Origin: Komagataeibacter intermedius TF2
GTDB lineage: Bacteria; Pseudomonadota; Alphaproteobacteria; Acetobacterales; Acetobacteraceae
NCBI RefSeq assembly: GCF_000964425.1
Contig: NZ_BANF01000061.1
Span: forward strand, 1 to 64,000
Reading direction: 5' to 3'
DNA length: 64,000 nt
The notes under the pieces are model-generated. The model made no database searches and was not told the DNA's origin. It saw only the letters and a program-made list of their open reading frames with translations. A program made the translations under genes and the position numbers. Shown piece by piece: positions 26,325 to 35,550 of the stretch (within the stretch, counting starts at the first letter, position 1; every line of letters begins with the position of its first letter).

Positions 26325-26504
26325 ATGAGCAAGGACAACACCCCCTCCCCCGCCCCTGTCGCCGGTACGGCGCAGGACGAAGCGGCCAAGGAAGCCGCGC
26401 TGCTGAAACAGCCTGCCGAGGCAGATGAAGTCGGTGGCCCCAAGGGGCCAGAGCCGACCCGTTATGGTGACTGGACAGTCAAGGGACGGTGCGTGGATTT
26501 CTGA
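26325..26504 (+). CDS. Succinate dehydrogenase assembly factor 4 family protein (DUF1674)
   Basis: A 59-residue soluble protein whose C-terminus EVGGPKGPEPTRYGDWTVKG and RCVDF end is the signature of the SdhAF4/DUF1674 family. In mitochondria and bacteria this family binds flavinylated SdhA and promotes succinate dehydrogenase assembly. The N-terminal half is low-complexity and disordered. It is read in the same direction as ccmI with a 71-bp gap. The start at 26325 is the only ATG giving the expected length. The linkage to ccm genes fits a respiratory-complex maturation theme, but no sdh genes are in this window. Confidence 0.88.
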   Translation: MSKDNTPSPAPVAGTAQDEAAKEAALLKQPAEADEVGGPKGPEPTRYGDWTVKGRCVDF

Positions 26505-26540
26505 GAGAGCATCTCAAAACAATCCACCGGTAAAAATTAA

Positions 26541-26619
26541 AAGTTTCCGGGTGCCGCTTTTTTTAAAAAGGCAGCGTTTTTCGAAGCTTTTTGAAAAACG
26601 CTTCACCAAAGGCTTCTTA
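26541..26619. repeat. Dispersed two-hairpin intergenic repeat, copy B
   Basis: Same orientation as copy A. The first, imperfect hairpin (about 26550-26575) keeps the GGGTGCCGCTTTTT...AAAAAGGCAGC core. The second has exact 9-bp arms GCGTTTTTC (26574-26582) and GAAAAACGC (26593-26601) around GAAGCTTTTT, followed by CTTCACCAAAG as in copy A. It fills the gap between sdhAF4 and the convergent membrane-protein gene. Confidence 0.72.
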
Positions 26620-26649
26620 CAGTCCCTGACCAACGCCCGGGGGTGGGGA

Positions 26650-27171
26650 TCAGCCGATTTCATTGGGCAGCGGGCCACGACCGAAGGATGTCTGTCGCGC
26701 GCGGTGCCCCGGCGGCGGCACATTGCATGAAATCAGGTAGATCCCGGCAACAAATACAAGCTGCGACAGGGAATTGAACCACAGCGCCAGTTCATACGCC
26801 CGGTCCGCCGTAACCGCCTGATAGAAGGCATAGGCCGCGAACGGAATGGAAATGGGCCGCATGCCCGCCAGCATGACGCGCAGCGGATTCTGGTATCCCG
26901 GTTTTACCAGCCTGCGCATGCGGTGGATGCCGATATAGAAGATCACCTCGAAAAACCAGCCGAGCACGTTTGTGATCAGGTTATCCAGCGTCATGCCCTC
27001 CAGCACCAGCAGGGCGGAAATGGACGCGGCCGACAGCACGATGGACCCGACCTGAAAGCTCATGCCCATTTCCATGGCCGTCAGGCGTTCAGGCAGGGCA
27101 TCGGCAAAAGGCTGGAAAACCCGGTCCAGCAGCCAGGCGTCAAACTGGTTGACGCGATTACCAAATGACAT
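26650..27171 (-). CDS. Four-helix integral membrane protein, unknown function
   Basis: A 173-residue protein with predicted helices at about 37-57, 66-86, 104-124 and 133-153, and a positively charged, proline/glycine-rich tail. I do not recognise a named family. The start at 27171 has GGAA five bases upstream; an ATG at 27192 is possible. It lies 54 bp after the serine hydrolase on the same strand and is convergent with sdhAF4. Codon bias matches neighbours, so it is very probably a real gene. Confidence 0.72.
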   Translation of the reverse strand: MSFGNRVNQFDAWLLDRVFQPFADALPERLTAMEMGMSFQVGSIVLSAASISALLVLEGMTLDNLITNVLGWFFEVIFYIGIHRMRRLVKPGYQNPLRVMLAGMRPISIPFAAYAFYQAVTADRAYELALWFNSLSQLVFVAGIYLISCNVPPPGHRARQTSFGRGPLPNEIG

Positions 27172-27225
27172 GACAGTTCCCAGTATCCTCATATCGATCG
27201 TGGCGCAGGCGCATCCGCCGTTCCA

Positions 27226-28398
27226 TCATGCGCCACAGGCGGCGGCGACCACCGCATCGGGATACACCCCCGCCATTCCGGCCACCGCGGTATTGCTGAG
27301 CATGACGATGCTCATGCCACGCGCACGATCCACCACCCATTGATGCCCGTACACGCCCCCCCATGTAAAACTGCCGGGGCTGAGGGGCGTGCGCGCCACC
27401 GCCGGGTCCGCTATGATCGCCGCCCCATAACCGAAGCGCCGCCCCCGCGCCAGTGGCCCCATATCAATATCGCCAATGGCGTTCTGACCAAACAGCATGG
27501 CGGATGCGGGGGACAGCATCCCTTCGCCACCAATGCGCACGGCTTCAAGGAATGCAAGAAACTCCGCAGCCGTCCCCACCATGCCCGCGCCGCCGGATGG
27601 ATAGGACGCGGGATTGCGGATGCGGTCGGGGGCGAAGCGGATTTCCCCCACCCCGCCGCCGGGCAGCAGGCGCGACAGGGCATATTCCACCCCCATGCGG
27701 ATGGGAACCGGTCGGGCATCAGCATAGCAGGCGGCAGGGGACTGCAATGGCGTCAGCATGAAACCGCTGTCCCGCCACCCCAGCGGCGCGCCGACATACC
27801 GCCGCACCGCCGCGGGCAGCGACAGGCCGGACGCCTTTTCAATCACCCCGCCCATAACATCCAGCCCCAGCGAATAGGCCCATCCCTGACCCGGCGCGAA
27901 GATCAGCCGCGTTGACGCCAGCCGGGCCAGATTATCCGCCAGCGACAGTCCCGGTTCCGCAATGCCGTCGGATACACCCACGCGGGTATAAGGATTGTCA
28001 TCACGCGGGAACGAAAATCCATAGCTCAGGCCACTGGTATGAGTCAGCAGCTGGTGCAGCGTGATTTCGCACGCGCGCCCATCGGGCAGGGCGGGACGGA
28101 AATGCGGCAGGTACCGCGTAACCGCGGCATGCAGGTCCAGCAGCCCTTCCTCCGCCATGGCCAGGGCGACGGCGGTCACCACCGGCTTGGTCAGGGATGC
28201 AAGGCGGAACAGGGTATCGACCTGCATTGGCAGGCCGCTTTCCCGGTCGGCCTGGCCCGCGGCTTCCGCCACCACGACCTCTCCATCCACCGCCACCATG
28301 ACCACGGCACCGACCAGACGGGACGTCTCCACGGCCGCATCCATGACCTGACGGATACGTTCGCGCATATGGGCCTTATCCACCGAGACATGGGACAT
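27226..28398 (-). CDS. Serine hydrolase, beta-lactamase class C / esterase EstB-like
   Basis: A 390-residue protein of the beta-lactamase-related (class C-like) serine hydrolase family. The nucleophile motif SxxK is SLTK in FRLASLTKPVVTAV; the second-motif tyrosine is in GWAYSLGLDVMGG (YSL rather than YSN), and the C-terminal third motif is replaced by WGGVYGHQW, as in carboxylesterases of this family rather than true beta-lactamases. There is no signal peptide, which also argues for a cytoplasmic esterase or lactone/amide hydrolase. QLLTHTSGLSYGF is a family hallmark. It is divergent from the M16 peptidase gene with an 84-bp gap holding both promoters. Confidence 0.9.
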   Translation of the reverse strand: MSHVSVDKAHMRERIRQVMDAAVETSRLVGAVVMVAVDGEVVVAEAAGQADRESGLPMQVDTLFRLASLTKPVVTAVALAMAEEGLLDLHAAVTRYLPHFRPALPDGRACEITLHQLLTHTSGLSYGFSFPRDDNPYTRVGVSDGIAEPGLSLADNLARLASTRLIFAPGQGWAYSLGLDVMGGVIEKASGLSLPAAVRRYVGAPLGWRDSGFMLTPLQSPAACYADARPVPIRMGVEYALSRLLPGGGVGEIRFAPDRIRNPASYPSGGAGMVGTAAEFLAFLEAVRIGGEGMLSPASAMLFGQNAIGDIDMGPLARGRRFGYGAAIIADPAVARTPLSPGSFTWGGVYGHQWVVDRARGMSIVMLSNTAVAGMAGVYPDAVVAAACGA

Positions 28399-28482
28399 GG
28401 TTCGATCCTTATAAGGGATGGTTATGACAGGCAGGGGCCGCGTGAACTGGTCGCCATGACCAAAGCAGCGTAGTCTGGGGAT

Positions 28483-31179
28483 ATGATAGCACGCCTGTTT
28501 TCCAAAACATTATGCCTCTCCCTCCTGTTATGTGGCAGTTGCCTGGTACCGCCCATGGCCCGCGCGGCATCGTCCGCTTCCGCCCCTGCCCAGCCTGAAA
28601 CGCCGTTGCAGGCCACCCTGCCCAACGGGCTGCGCGTGGTGATCGTGCCGGACCGGCTGGCCCCGGTTGTCAGCACCGAAATCAACTATCTGGTGGGGTC
28701 CGCCGCCGCGCCTGCGGGCTTTCCCGGCACGGCGCATGCATTGGAACACATGATGTTCCGTGGCAGCAAGGGGCTGGACCGGGACCAGATGGCGGCCATC
28801 GGCGCGCGACTGGGGGGCGATTATAATGCGGACACCACGGAAAACGTAACGCAGTTCTTTTATACCGCACCTGCAGACAACCTTGATGTCCTGCTGCGTA
28901 TCGAAGCCCTGCGCATGAATGGCCTGACCCTTGCGGCCGAGGACTGGGCACACGAACGCGGCGCGATCGAGCAGGAAGTCTCGCGCGATCTGTCCAGCCC
29001 CGGCTATGTCTATCTGGCGCGGTTGCAGTCCATCCTGTTCGCCGGCACGCCCTATGCACATGACGCGCTGGGCAGCCGTCCGTCCTTTGACCGGACAGAT
29101 ACGGCCCTGCTGCGCCGTTTCTACCGGCAGTGGTACGCGCCCAACAACGCCATCCTTGTCATTGCGGGTGACGTGGATGCCGCGCGCACGCTGGCGATGG
29201 TGCGCGAAACCTTTGGCGCGATCCCCGCACGCAGGCTGCCGGCCCGCCCGGAAATCCACCCCGGTCCCGTTCATGCGCAGACCCTGCAGTTCCCGACCGA
29301 TTACCCGGTGGGCCTTGTCGCCATCGCCAGTCGCATGCCGGGCCAGAACAGCCATGATTATGCCACCGCACGCATCCTGTCCGACGTACTGTGCAGCCAG
29401 CGTGGCGCATTATACGATCTGGTGCCGCAGGGACGCGCGCTACTGTCGAGCTTCGATTTCGTGACCAAGGCGGATGCCGGCATCGGCATTGCAATCGCGG
29501 CCTTCCCCAAGGGGACCAGCCCCGCCCCGCTGGAGGCCCGCATGCGCGACATCCTGCGTAGCTTGCGTGAAAACGGCGTGCCGTCAGACCTGGTCGATGC
29601 AGCCCGGCGCAAGGAACTGGCGCAGCTGGGCTTTGCCGCAAACAGCATTTCCGGCCTTGCGGAAAGCTGGTCGGAAGCACAGGCGATAATGGGCCTGCAA
29701 TCGCCCGATGACGAAGCTGCCGCCTTTGCCGCCGTCACACCCGAAGATGTCAACCGCCTGGCGCGTGAGGTGCTGGACCCGCAACAGGCCATTACCGCCA
29801 TCCTGACCCCGCGCGATGGCGGCCACCCGGTTGCGGACAAGGGATTTGGCGGCGCGGAATCCTTTGCCAGCACACCAGATCACCCTGTTACCCTGCCCCG
29901 CTGGGCCAATGACAGCCTGCTGGCCCTGCGTCCGCCCGAGGCATCGGTCCAGCCAGCGCAGTACACCCTGCCCAATGGTCTGCACCTGATCGTGCGCCCG
30001 GCATCCGTCAGCCATACCATCAACGTGTACGGCACCATCCGCCAGAATGAGGACATGCAGGAACCATCAGACAAGGAAGGCATTGCCGATATTACGGATG
30101 AACTGTTCCGCTATGGCAGCACGACGCACGACCGCGTCGGACTGCAGAAGGCGCTGGACGACATTGCCGCAACCGAAAGCGCCGGGGCCGATTTCAGCCT
30201 GAACGTACTGACGCCCGATTTTGACCGCGGCCTGGACCTGCTGGCGGAAAACGAACTGCATCCCGCCCTGCCCGAACAGGGGTTCAAGGTGGTGCGGGGC
30301 AATACGGCGGCATCCCTGTCCGGCCTGCTGCATTCACCCGAATACCTGTTCCAGCGCGCCATGCAGGGCGCAGTATCCCCTGCGGGCGACCCGTCATTAC
30401 GGCAGGCACGACCGGAAGGGGTGATGAAACTGACGCTGGCGGACTGCCGTGCCTTCTGGAAAGCGGCCTACAGGCCGGACCTGGCCACCATCGTCATTAC
30501 CGGCGATATTACGCCCGCTGCCGCCTACCGCGCGGTCTTGCGCACATTCGGCGCATGGCGGGCCAGTGGCCCCACGCCCGTGGTTGACCTGCCCCCGCGG
30601 CCCGACAGCCATACCAGTGTGATGAAGGTGCCCGACCCGTCCAGCACGCAGGCCACTGTCTCGCTGCCTGAAAGCCTGTCGCTGAACGTGGCCGATCCCG
30701 ACCATTTCGCGCTCAACCTTGGCAATGAAATCCTTGGGTCCGGTTTTTCATCGCGCCTGTATCGCGACCTGCGGGTACGCAGCGGCTATGTCTATACCGT
30801 GCGCAGCCACCTGACATGGAAACGCCACCGCAGCGCCTACAGCATTTCCTTTGGCGCGGACCCTGACAAGGTCGCGGCGGCGCGCAATGCCGCCATTCAT
30901 GACATAACGGCCATGCAGGAACAGCCCGTCAGCGAAGACGAACTGGCCATGGCGCGCGCGGGCATGCTGCGCGGACTGGCCCTGCAATCCGCCAGCCTGG
31001 ACACCATTGCGGCGGCTTACCTGCATTTCAGTGATCTTGGCCTGCCACTGGACCAGAACGACATCGCGGCCCGGGCCTATTACACGCTGGACGCCATCGC
31101 GATACGCGACGCCTTTCGCAAATGGATACGTCCCGCCGACCTGGCTGAAATCATCAAGGGGCCGCCTGACGCGCCTTAA
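28483..31179 (+). CDS. Exported M16 family zinc metallopeptidase (two-repeat, PqqL/PMPB-like)
   Basis: An 898-residue periplasmic or surface peptidase. A signal peptide ends near PMARA (residue 28). The first half-domain has the inverted zinc motif HALEH (His85, Glu88, His89) with the distal ligand Glu165 in HERGAIEQEVSRD. The second M16 half (from about residue 480, LPNGLHLIVRP) lacks the motif and forms the other side of the clamshell, with FSSRLYRDLRVRSGYVYTV as the usual substrate-binding R/Y stretch. Single-chain relatives include pitrilysin-like and PqqL peptidases, which degrade peptides inside a closed chamber. No PQQ genes are nearby, so a PqqL name is not justified. A hairpin follows the stop codon. 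Confidence 0.93.
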   Translation: MIARLFSKTLCLSLLLCGSCLVPPMARAASSASAPAQPETPLQATLPNGLRVVIVPDRLAPVVSTEINYLVGSAAAPAGFPGTAHALEHMMFRGSKGLDRDQMAAIGARLGGDYNADTTENVTQFFYTAPADNLDVLLRIEALRMNGLTLAAEDWAHERGAIEQEVSRDLSSPGYVYLARLQSILFAGTPYAHDALGSRPSFDRTDTALLRRFYRQWYAPNNAILVIAGDVDAARTLAMVRETFGAIPARRLPARPEIHPGPVHAQTLQFPTDYPVGLVAIASRMPGQNSHDYATARILSDVLCSQRGALYDLVPQGRALLSSFDFVTKADAGIGIAIAAFPKGTSPAPLEARMRDILRSLRENGVPSDLVDAARRKELAQLGFAANSISGLAESWSEAQAIMGLQSPDDEAAAFAAVTPEDVNRLAREVLDPQQAITAILTPRDGGHPVADKGFGGAESFASTPDHPVTLPRWANDSLLALRPPEASVQPAQYTLPNGLHLIVRPASVSHTINVYGTIRQNEDMQEPSDKEGIADITDELFRYGSTTHDRVGLQKALDDIAATESAGADFSLNVLTPDFDRGLDLLAENELHPALPEQGFKVVRGNTAASLSGLLHSPEYLFQRAMQGAVSPAGDPSLRQARPEGVMKLTLADCRAFWKAAYRPDLATIVITGDITPAAAYRAVLRTFGAWRASGPTPVVDLPPRPDSHTSVMKVPDPSSTQATVSLPESLSLNVADPDHFALNLGNEILGSGFSSRLYRDLRVRSGYVYTVRSHLTWKRHRSAYSISFGADPDKVAAARNAAIHDITAMQEQPVSEDELAMARAGMLRGLALQSASLDTIAAAYLHFSDLGLPLDQNDIAARAYYTLDAIAIRDAFRKWIRPADLAEIIKGPPDAP

Positions 31180-31204
31180 TGCCACGAACCGGCCAAAAAA
31201 ACAT

Positions 31205-31232
31205 GAACGGGGCGGGTTGGCCTGCCCCGTTC
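31205..31232 (+). terminator. Hairpin after the M16 peptidase gene
   Basis: Arms GAACGGGGC and GCCCCGTTC enclose a GGGTTGGCCT loop, starting 26 bases after the stop codon. The T tract behind it is weak (TTC AGG TT), but a run of seven A precedes it, so termination of opposing transcription is also possible. Confidence 0.55.
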
Positions 31233-31291
31233 TTCAGGTTATGAACCAGACAGGACAAATTCGACGTAGATGGTTTCTTGTTACAGTTTAC

Positions 31292-31306
31292 TGAAATTTT
31301 ATTTCA
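31292..31306. promoter_or_regulatory. 15-bp palindrome upstream of the AT-rich small gene
   Basis: TGAAAT-TTT-ATTTCA is a perfect inverted repeat 39 bases before the 31345 start codon. A TTGTTA hexamer (31278-31283) lies just upstream, but no good -10 box is evident. A repressor site is possible; chance in AT-rich sequence cannot be excluded. Confidence 0.35.
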
Positions 31307-31344
31307 AGACAGAATAAAACCGATTTCAGAAGGACTTTTCAGTT

Positions 31345-31632
31345 ATGGATATCCCCGCTACGCAAGATGAAGTCGTTGGCTCGTGGTTATCCAGTTCGCA
31401 CCGGTTCTATATTTCCTATGTTTCGCAAAAAAACGAATGGCATATCTTTCGTGTGACCGTAAAACACATCCTGACCATGTTCGGTATCAGACCATCACGG
31501 CAGGCACGGACATCGTGTGGCGATTTTTATGTAAAGGACGATGAACTGAAAGACATGACGGACAAACACTTTGTCCGTCACATCATGCACCTGTCCGACA
31601 AGGCTTCCTATCAGGAATACGGCCTTCGCTGA
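31345..31632 (+). CDS. AT-rich orphan small protein (95 residues)
   Basis: I do not recognise this protein. It is basic in its middle and acidic/amide-rich elsewhere, has no signal peptide and no membrane helix, and one cysteine. AAGGA lies 10 bases upstream of the ATG. Its base composition is far lower in G+C than the adjacent peptidase and bcsC genes, and the 165 bp before it are AT-rich too. It sits convergently at the 3' end of the cellulose synthase operon. It may be a recently acquired gene or a remnant; the clean start, ribosome binding site and stop favour a real gene. Confidence 0.55.
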   Translation: MDIPATQDEVVGSWLSSSHRFYISYVSQKNEWHIFRVTVKHILTMFGIRPSRQARTSCGDFYVKDDELKDMTDKHFVRHIMHLSDKASYQEYGLR

Positions 31633-31752
31633 CCTGCCTGGCAGGCGGGTATGCCACCCGTCCCGGCGGTGACGGAAAACAGTAATAAGGTTTCACCAGA
31701 AACGTCCGGAAGACCTGCAGGACGTGTTGCAGGCAGACCGTTCAGACACGCC

Positions 31753-34700
31753 TTAATGGGACGGGGCATAATGGATCATGAAGATCCCGTGCACTTCATC
31801 CCAGCTTCCGGAACGGGAATATCCCCCCTCCAGCCCCATGCGCCATCCGGGTGTCAGCTGGTAGATCATGCGTGCCTGTACATTTCCCGCCAGACCGCCG
31901 GTCGACAGCCCGGCATAGGTCTGGTGCCCCTGAACGCCACGCCCCCCCAACGGGAAGACCGCAGTCGGGTCCTGCGTATAATGCTGGTAGCCCGCTTCCC
32001 CCTTAAACATCCATGACCACCGGCCGGAATGTCCGTCATAGGTCACCGGCACCAGCGCCGCCATGAAGGCGCGGGGGGAGAAGTATCCCCCCTGTCCCCA
32101 CGTGAAATAATACGTGTTCCGCTTGTAGCCGAAATAGACCAGGTCAAGCCCGAGCCGCAGGTGCTGGGTGTCGCGCCCCTTCCATATCTGCGCCGATCCG
32201 CCCGCGCCGGCTTCCGCTTCATGGTTGGCGACCGTATTGGTTCCCTTCATGACGGCATAGCCGCCGCCAGCATAGACATTATAGGCCTGCGTGCCCCATT
32301 CCAGCTGGCCATGCCCCCGGTTGCGGGTCACGCCGCCCCAGACCTGTCCCGTGCCCGGATCACGCGCCCCGGCATAGGACAGCAGGCTGTCGATTACGGC
32401 GCGCCGCTCCCCCGTCACGCGCAGGGTCAGGTTGCGCGTCAGTTGCGGGGCCAGTTCGATCCCGCCCACGACGTTTGACGTGGTAAAGCCCAGCGGGGTC
32501 GAGCCGACATCCGCCGTTATCCAGTCATATTTGTAGCGCACCCCCACTGCGACACCCCCAACGGCGCCGGGCATATGGAAACCGGGCCGCACGCCATTTG
32601 CCGCCACCGTTCCATATTGCTGCGCATTGGCTGGCTGCGCCAGCGCGTTACCCGACAGCAGCACGCTGGGCATGATGGAAAAGGACACCGTCTGCCGGGT
32701 GGATGATAACGGGATGGTCGCCGTCATCGGAATATTGATCGATGTCAGGTGGCCCAGCCCGCTCTGCCCGGAACGGTCGCGGATCTCGACATTGCCATCC
32801 GCCTGTGGCGCAAGGGCGCGGGACAGGTAGCCCGCCTGCCGGTCCAGTGTCTGCACCGGTGTCAGTCGTGGATCATAGGTATAGGTTTCGGGCATGGCCA
32901 CGCCGGACCCGACGATAAAGGGAAGGCTGGCATCGGGCCGTTCGTCACGTGCGCGCGTGCGTCCTTCTGCACAGCCGGGGTCAAGGCGCATGGCGGAATT
33001 CATCTGTTCCTCCAGCGAGCCGGATGTCGCGCAGTCCAGCATGCGGGCATGGCGCAGGTCACCCAGCTGCCGCCGTTCCCGCCCGGCATGGCCGTCCAGT
33101 TCCGCCTGGATTTCCCATGTATCACCCCATTTCGGGTGATGATCCATAAGGGATGCGGCCATGTCACGCGCGACATGATCCTGTCCCACGGCCAGTGCGT
33201 CGCGGGCGACGGTGGCCTGCACCACCCTGTCATCCGGCTTCAGGTGCAGGGCCCGCATGTCGAAATCCAGCGCCTGCCGCGAATGGTGACGGACATTTTC
33301 CACCCGTCCCCGCGCCAGCAGAAGCGCCACGGAATCCGGGTTCTGCGCCAGTAGCGGATCAATGACCTTTTCAGCCAGGTCGGGTCGGCCCGCCACGTCG
33401 TACTGGTCCGCACGGGTAACGACAATGCTTTCGCGTATCTGCTGGCGGGCGTCACGCTGCTGCGGTGTCAGGTCCAGCCCTTCCGCATCCAGCCGGTCCA
33501 TGACACGCTGCGCGGCAGAGGGATCACCCAGTTGCACGAACGTGCCGCCATAAGCCAGCGCCTGATCCACCCCCAGCGTACCGCCCGCCTGCGCCATGGC
33601 CCGGTCCAGCACCGCAATGGCCTGCGCATTCGACGCATGGCGACGCAACATGGCGTCCACCACCATCTGTCCGCGCATGCCGTCGGGATCGGGGGCGACC
33701 GGCATGTCCTGCAGCATGGCCACGGCCTGCGCATCACTGGCGGGCAGCGCCTGAAGCCGTTTCCACAATGTCACCAGCGCCACGCCACGCGCCATGTCGG
33801 GCGTTATGGCGGCAGGCGGCATATGCGCCAGCAGCGCCGCGGCCCCGGACATGTCATGTGTCTGCATGGCAAACGCGAAACAGGCCTGAAGCGCATCCGT
33901 GCGCCGGGGCGCGGTGTCACAGAAATGCTGCATCAGCGTCTGGGCGCGATCCGTCTGGCCCAGCGCCACCAGCGCCTGGGCCAGATGCAGGTGGTCCCAC
34001 CCGTTATCCGGCAGCTGCCGCAATGCCTGTTCCAGCAGGGTCGCGCGCAGGCGTGGGTCGGTTGTCGCCTGTGCGCGGGCCTGCAGCAGCAGGCCCTCCA
34101 GCACGGGCAGGCGCGCGAAATGCACGGCGCGCAGCCTGTCGATCTGCCGGGCGGCTTCATCCAGCCTGCCTTCACGGATCAGGATGCCAGCAAGCCCGGC
34201 TTCCGCCGAAGGGTTGCCCGGCGAGAGGCGCAGCAGGTCCGTCCAGGCCACTTTCGCGGCCGACCAGTCATGCCGCGCCTCCAGTATGATGGCGCGGACC
34301 TGAACGGTATCGGCGATCTGGCCGTGCCTTTTTTCAATTTCTGACAACAGGGCCCATGCACGGTCATATTCGTGATGCGACACCAGTTGCCACATCTGCG
34401 GCAGCGCGGGGTCATTTTCCGGGGCGTCAAGGGCCGCAAGCGCCCTGTGGATTTCGACATTGGCCGGATCCAGCGCCACGGCCTGCGTCAGCAGCGCCCG
34501 GGCCTTTGTCATGTCGCCGCGCCGTTGCGCGACAAGGCCCAGCCCCTCGGTCGCGGCGGCACGGACGGATGGCTCCGCCACACAATCCTGGAACGCAGCG
34601 TCCGCCTGATCCAGATTGTCATGCGCCAGCGCCGTAAACCCCGCATTGACCCGCTGCATGCGCTCGATCTGCTGCATGCGCTGGCTGATCACCGTGTCAT

Positions 34701-35535
34701 CGGGGTGAATATCCAGCCATGCCCGGTAATAGGGCGCGGCCTGCGGGTCTACCCCCATCCAGTCCAGCGTCCGGCGCCAGACCTGAACCGCTTCATCACG
34801 GATCATGGACGACGTATCGGGCGATGTCGCAAGCGCGCGCATGTCGGCCAGTGCTTCGGGCCGGGAAACGGGCCGGTATCCCAGCGACTGATCCAGGGCG
34901 ATGCGGGCTTCCATGTCGTGCGGCCCGATGGACAGCAGGGTTCTCAGCCGCCGCACGGCGTCGGCATACCCCAATGGGGCCCCCGACAGGACGCGGTCAT
35001 ATTCCACCTCCAGCATGGGGGATAGCAGGGGCTGGGGAAACAGGGCGCGATACTGGAACATCGCCTGCGTGGCATGCCCGGCATCCGCCGTGGCGCGGGC
35101 ATGCGAAAGGGCCACCCTGTCAACCGGCGGCTGCGCGATCCATTGCTGCAGGGCCGCAATCTGTTCGGGGGACCCATGCGCGTTTTCAAGCCTGAGCAAG
35201 GTCTGGCGCGCGGCGGCGGGATCGCCCTGATGCACCTGTACCGCGCCCAGCATCAGCAGGGCCTCGATATTGTCCGACTGGATCTGCAGCGCACGCTGCA
35301 GGGCATGCAGGGCGTGCGTGTCCTCGTTATGATTGATCCAGAAATACCCTTCCTCGATCTGCTGGTTGACGATCCCCTCGGCATAGCTGACCGATGGGGG
35401 CACAGCGGCCCGTGCCGCGCCCATCGTCCCCAGCATGCCAAGCGCGCCCGCCAGCATGACGCGCCTGCACGCCGCTGCAAGGCTGGTGCCAGAAGAAAGA
35501 AACTGCCGGTACGGCACGGAAGGGTCAGGGTGCAT
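31753..35535 (-). CDS. bcsC: Cellulose synthase outer-membrane export subunit BcsC
   Basis: A 1,260-residue BcsC. A signal peptide (to about AARA, residue 44) is followed by a long array of TPR helices (about residues 50-920; for example ALLMLGAVQVHQGDPAAARQ and AGFTALAHDNLDQADAAF) and a C-terminal outer-membrane beta-barrel (about 930-1260), which ends in an aromatic-rich strand typical of porins. It forms the periplasmic scaffold and outer-membrane pore for the glucan chain. The start lies 15 bp after the bcsAB stop, so the genes form one operon. No bcsD, bcsX, bcsY, bcsZ or ccpA-like gene is associated; in Komagataeibacter this two-gene layout is that of the third (bcs3-type) operon. Confidence 0.95.
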   Translation of the reverse strand: MHPDPSVPYRQFLSSGTSLAAACRRVMLAGALGMLGTMGAARAAVPPSVSYAEGIVNQQIEEGYFWINHNEDTHALHALQRALQIQSDNIEALLMLGAVQVHQGDPAAARQTLLRLENAHGSPEQIAALQQWIAQPPVDRVALSHARATADAGHATQAMFQYRALFPQPLLSPMLEVEYDRVLSGAPLGYADAVRRLRTLLSIGPHDMEARIALDQSLGYRPVSRPEALADMRALATSPDTSSMIRDEAVQVWRRTLDWMGVDPQAAPYYRAWLDIHPDDTVISQRMQQIERMQRVNAGFTALAHDNLDQADAAFQDCVAEPSVRAAATEGLGLVAQRRGDMTKARALLTQAVALDPANVEIHRALAALDAPENDPALPQMWQLVSHHEYDRAWALLSEIEKRHGQIADTVQVRAIILEARHDWSAAKVAWTDLLRLSPGNPSAEAGLAGILIREGRLDEAARQIDRLRAVHFARLPVLEGLLLQARAQATTDPRLRATLLEQALRQLPDNGWDHLHLAQALVALGQTDRAQTLMQHFCDTAPRRTDALQACFAFAMQTHDMSGAAALLAHMPPAAITPDMARGVALVTLWKRLQALPASDAQAVAMLQDMPVAPDPDGMRGQMVVDAMLRRHASNAQAIAVLDRAMAQAGGTLGVDQALAYGGTFVQLGDPSAAQRVMDRLDAEGLDLTPQQRDARQQIRESIVVTRADQYDVAGRPDLAEKVIDPLLAQNPDSVALLLARGRVENVRHHSRQALDFDMRALHLKPDDRVVQATVARDALAVGQDHVARDMAASLMDHHPKWGDTWEIQAELDGHAGRERRQLGDLRHARMLDCATSGSLEEQMNSAMRLDPGCAEGRTRARDERPDASLPFIVGSGVAMPETYTYDPRLTPVQTLDRQAGYLSRALAPQADGNVEIRDRSGQSGLGHLTSINIPMTATIPLSSTRQTVSFSIMPSVLLSGNALAQPANAQQYGTVAANGVRPGFHMPGAVGGVAVGVRYKYDWITADVGSTPLGFTTSNVVGGIELAPQLTRNLTLRVTGERRAVIDSLLSYAGARDPGTGQVWGGVTRNRGHGQLEWGTQAYNVYAGGGYAVMKGTNTVANHEAEAGAGGSAQIWKGRDTQHLRLGLDLVYFGYKRNTYYFTWGQGGYFSPRAFMAALVPVTYDGHSGRWSWMFKGEAGYQHYTQDPTAVFPLGGRGVQGHQTYAGLSTGGLAGNVQARMIYQLTPGWRMGLEGGYSRSGSWDEVHGIFMIHYAPSH

Positions 35536-35550
35536 TGATCGATTTTTCTG

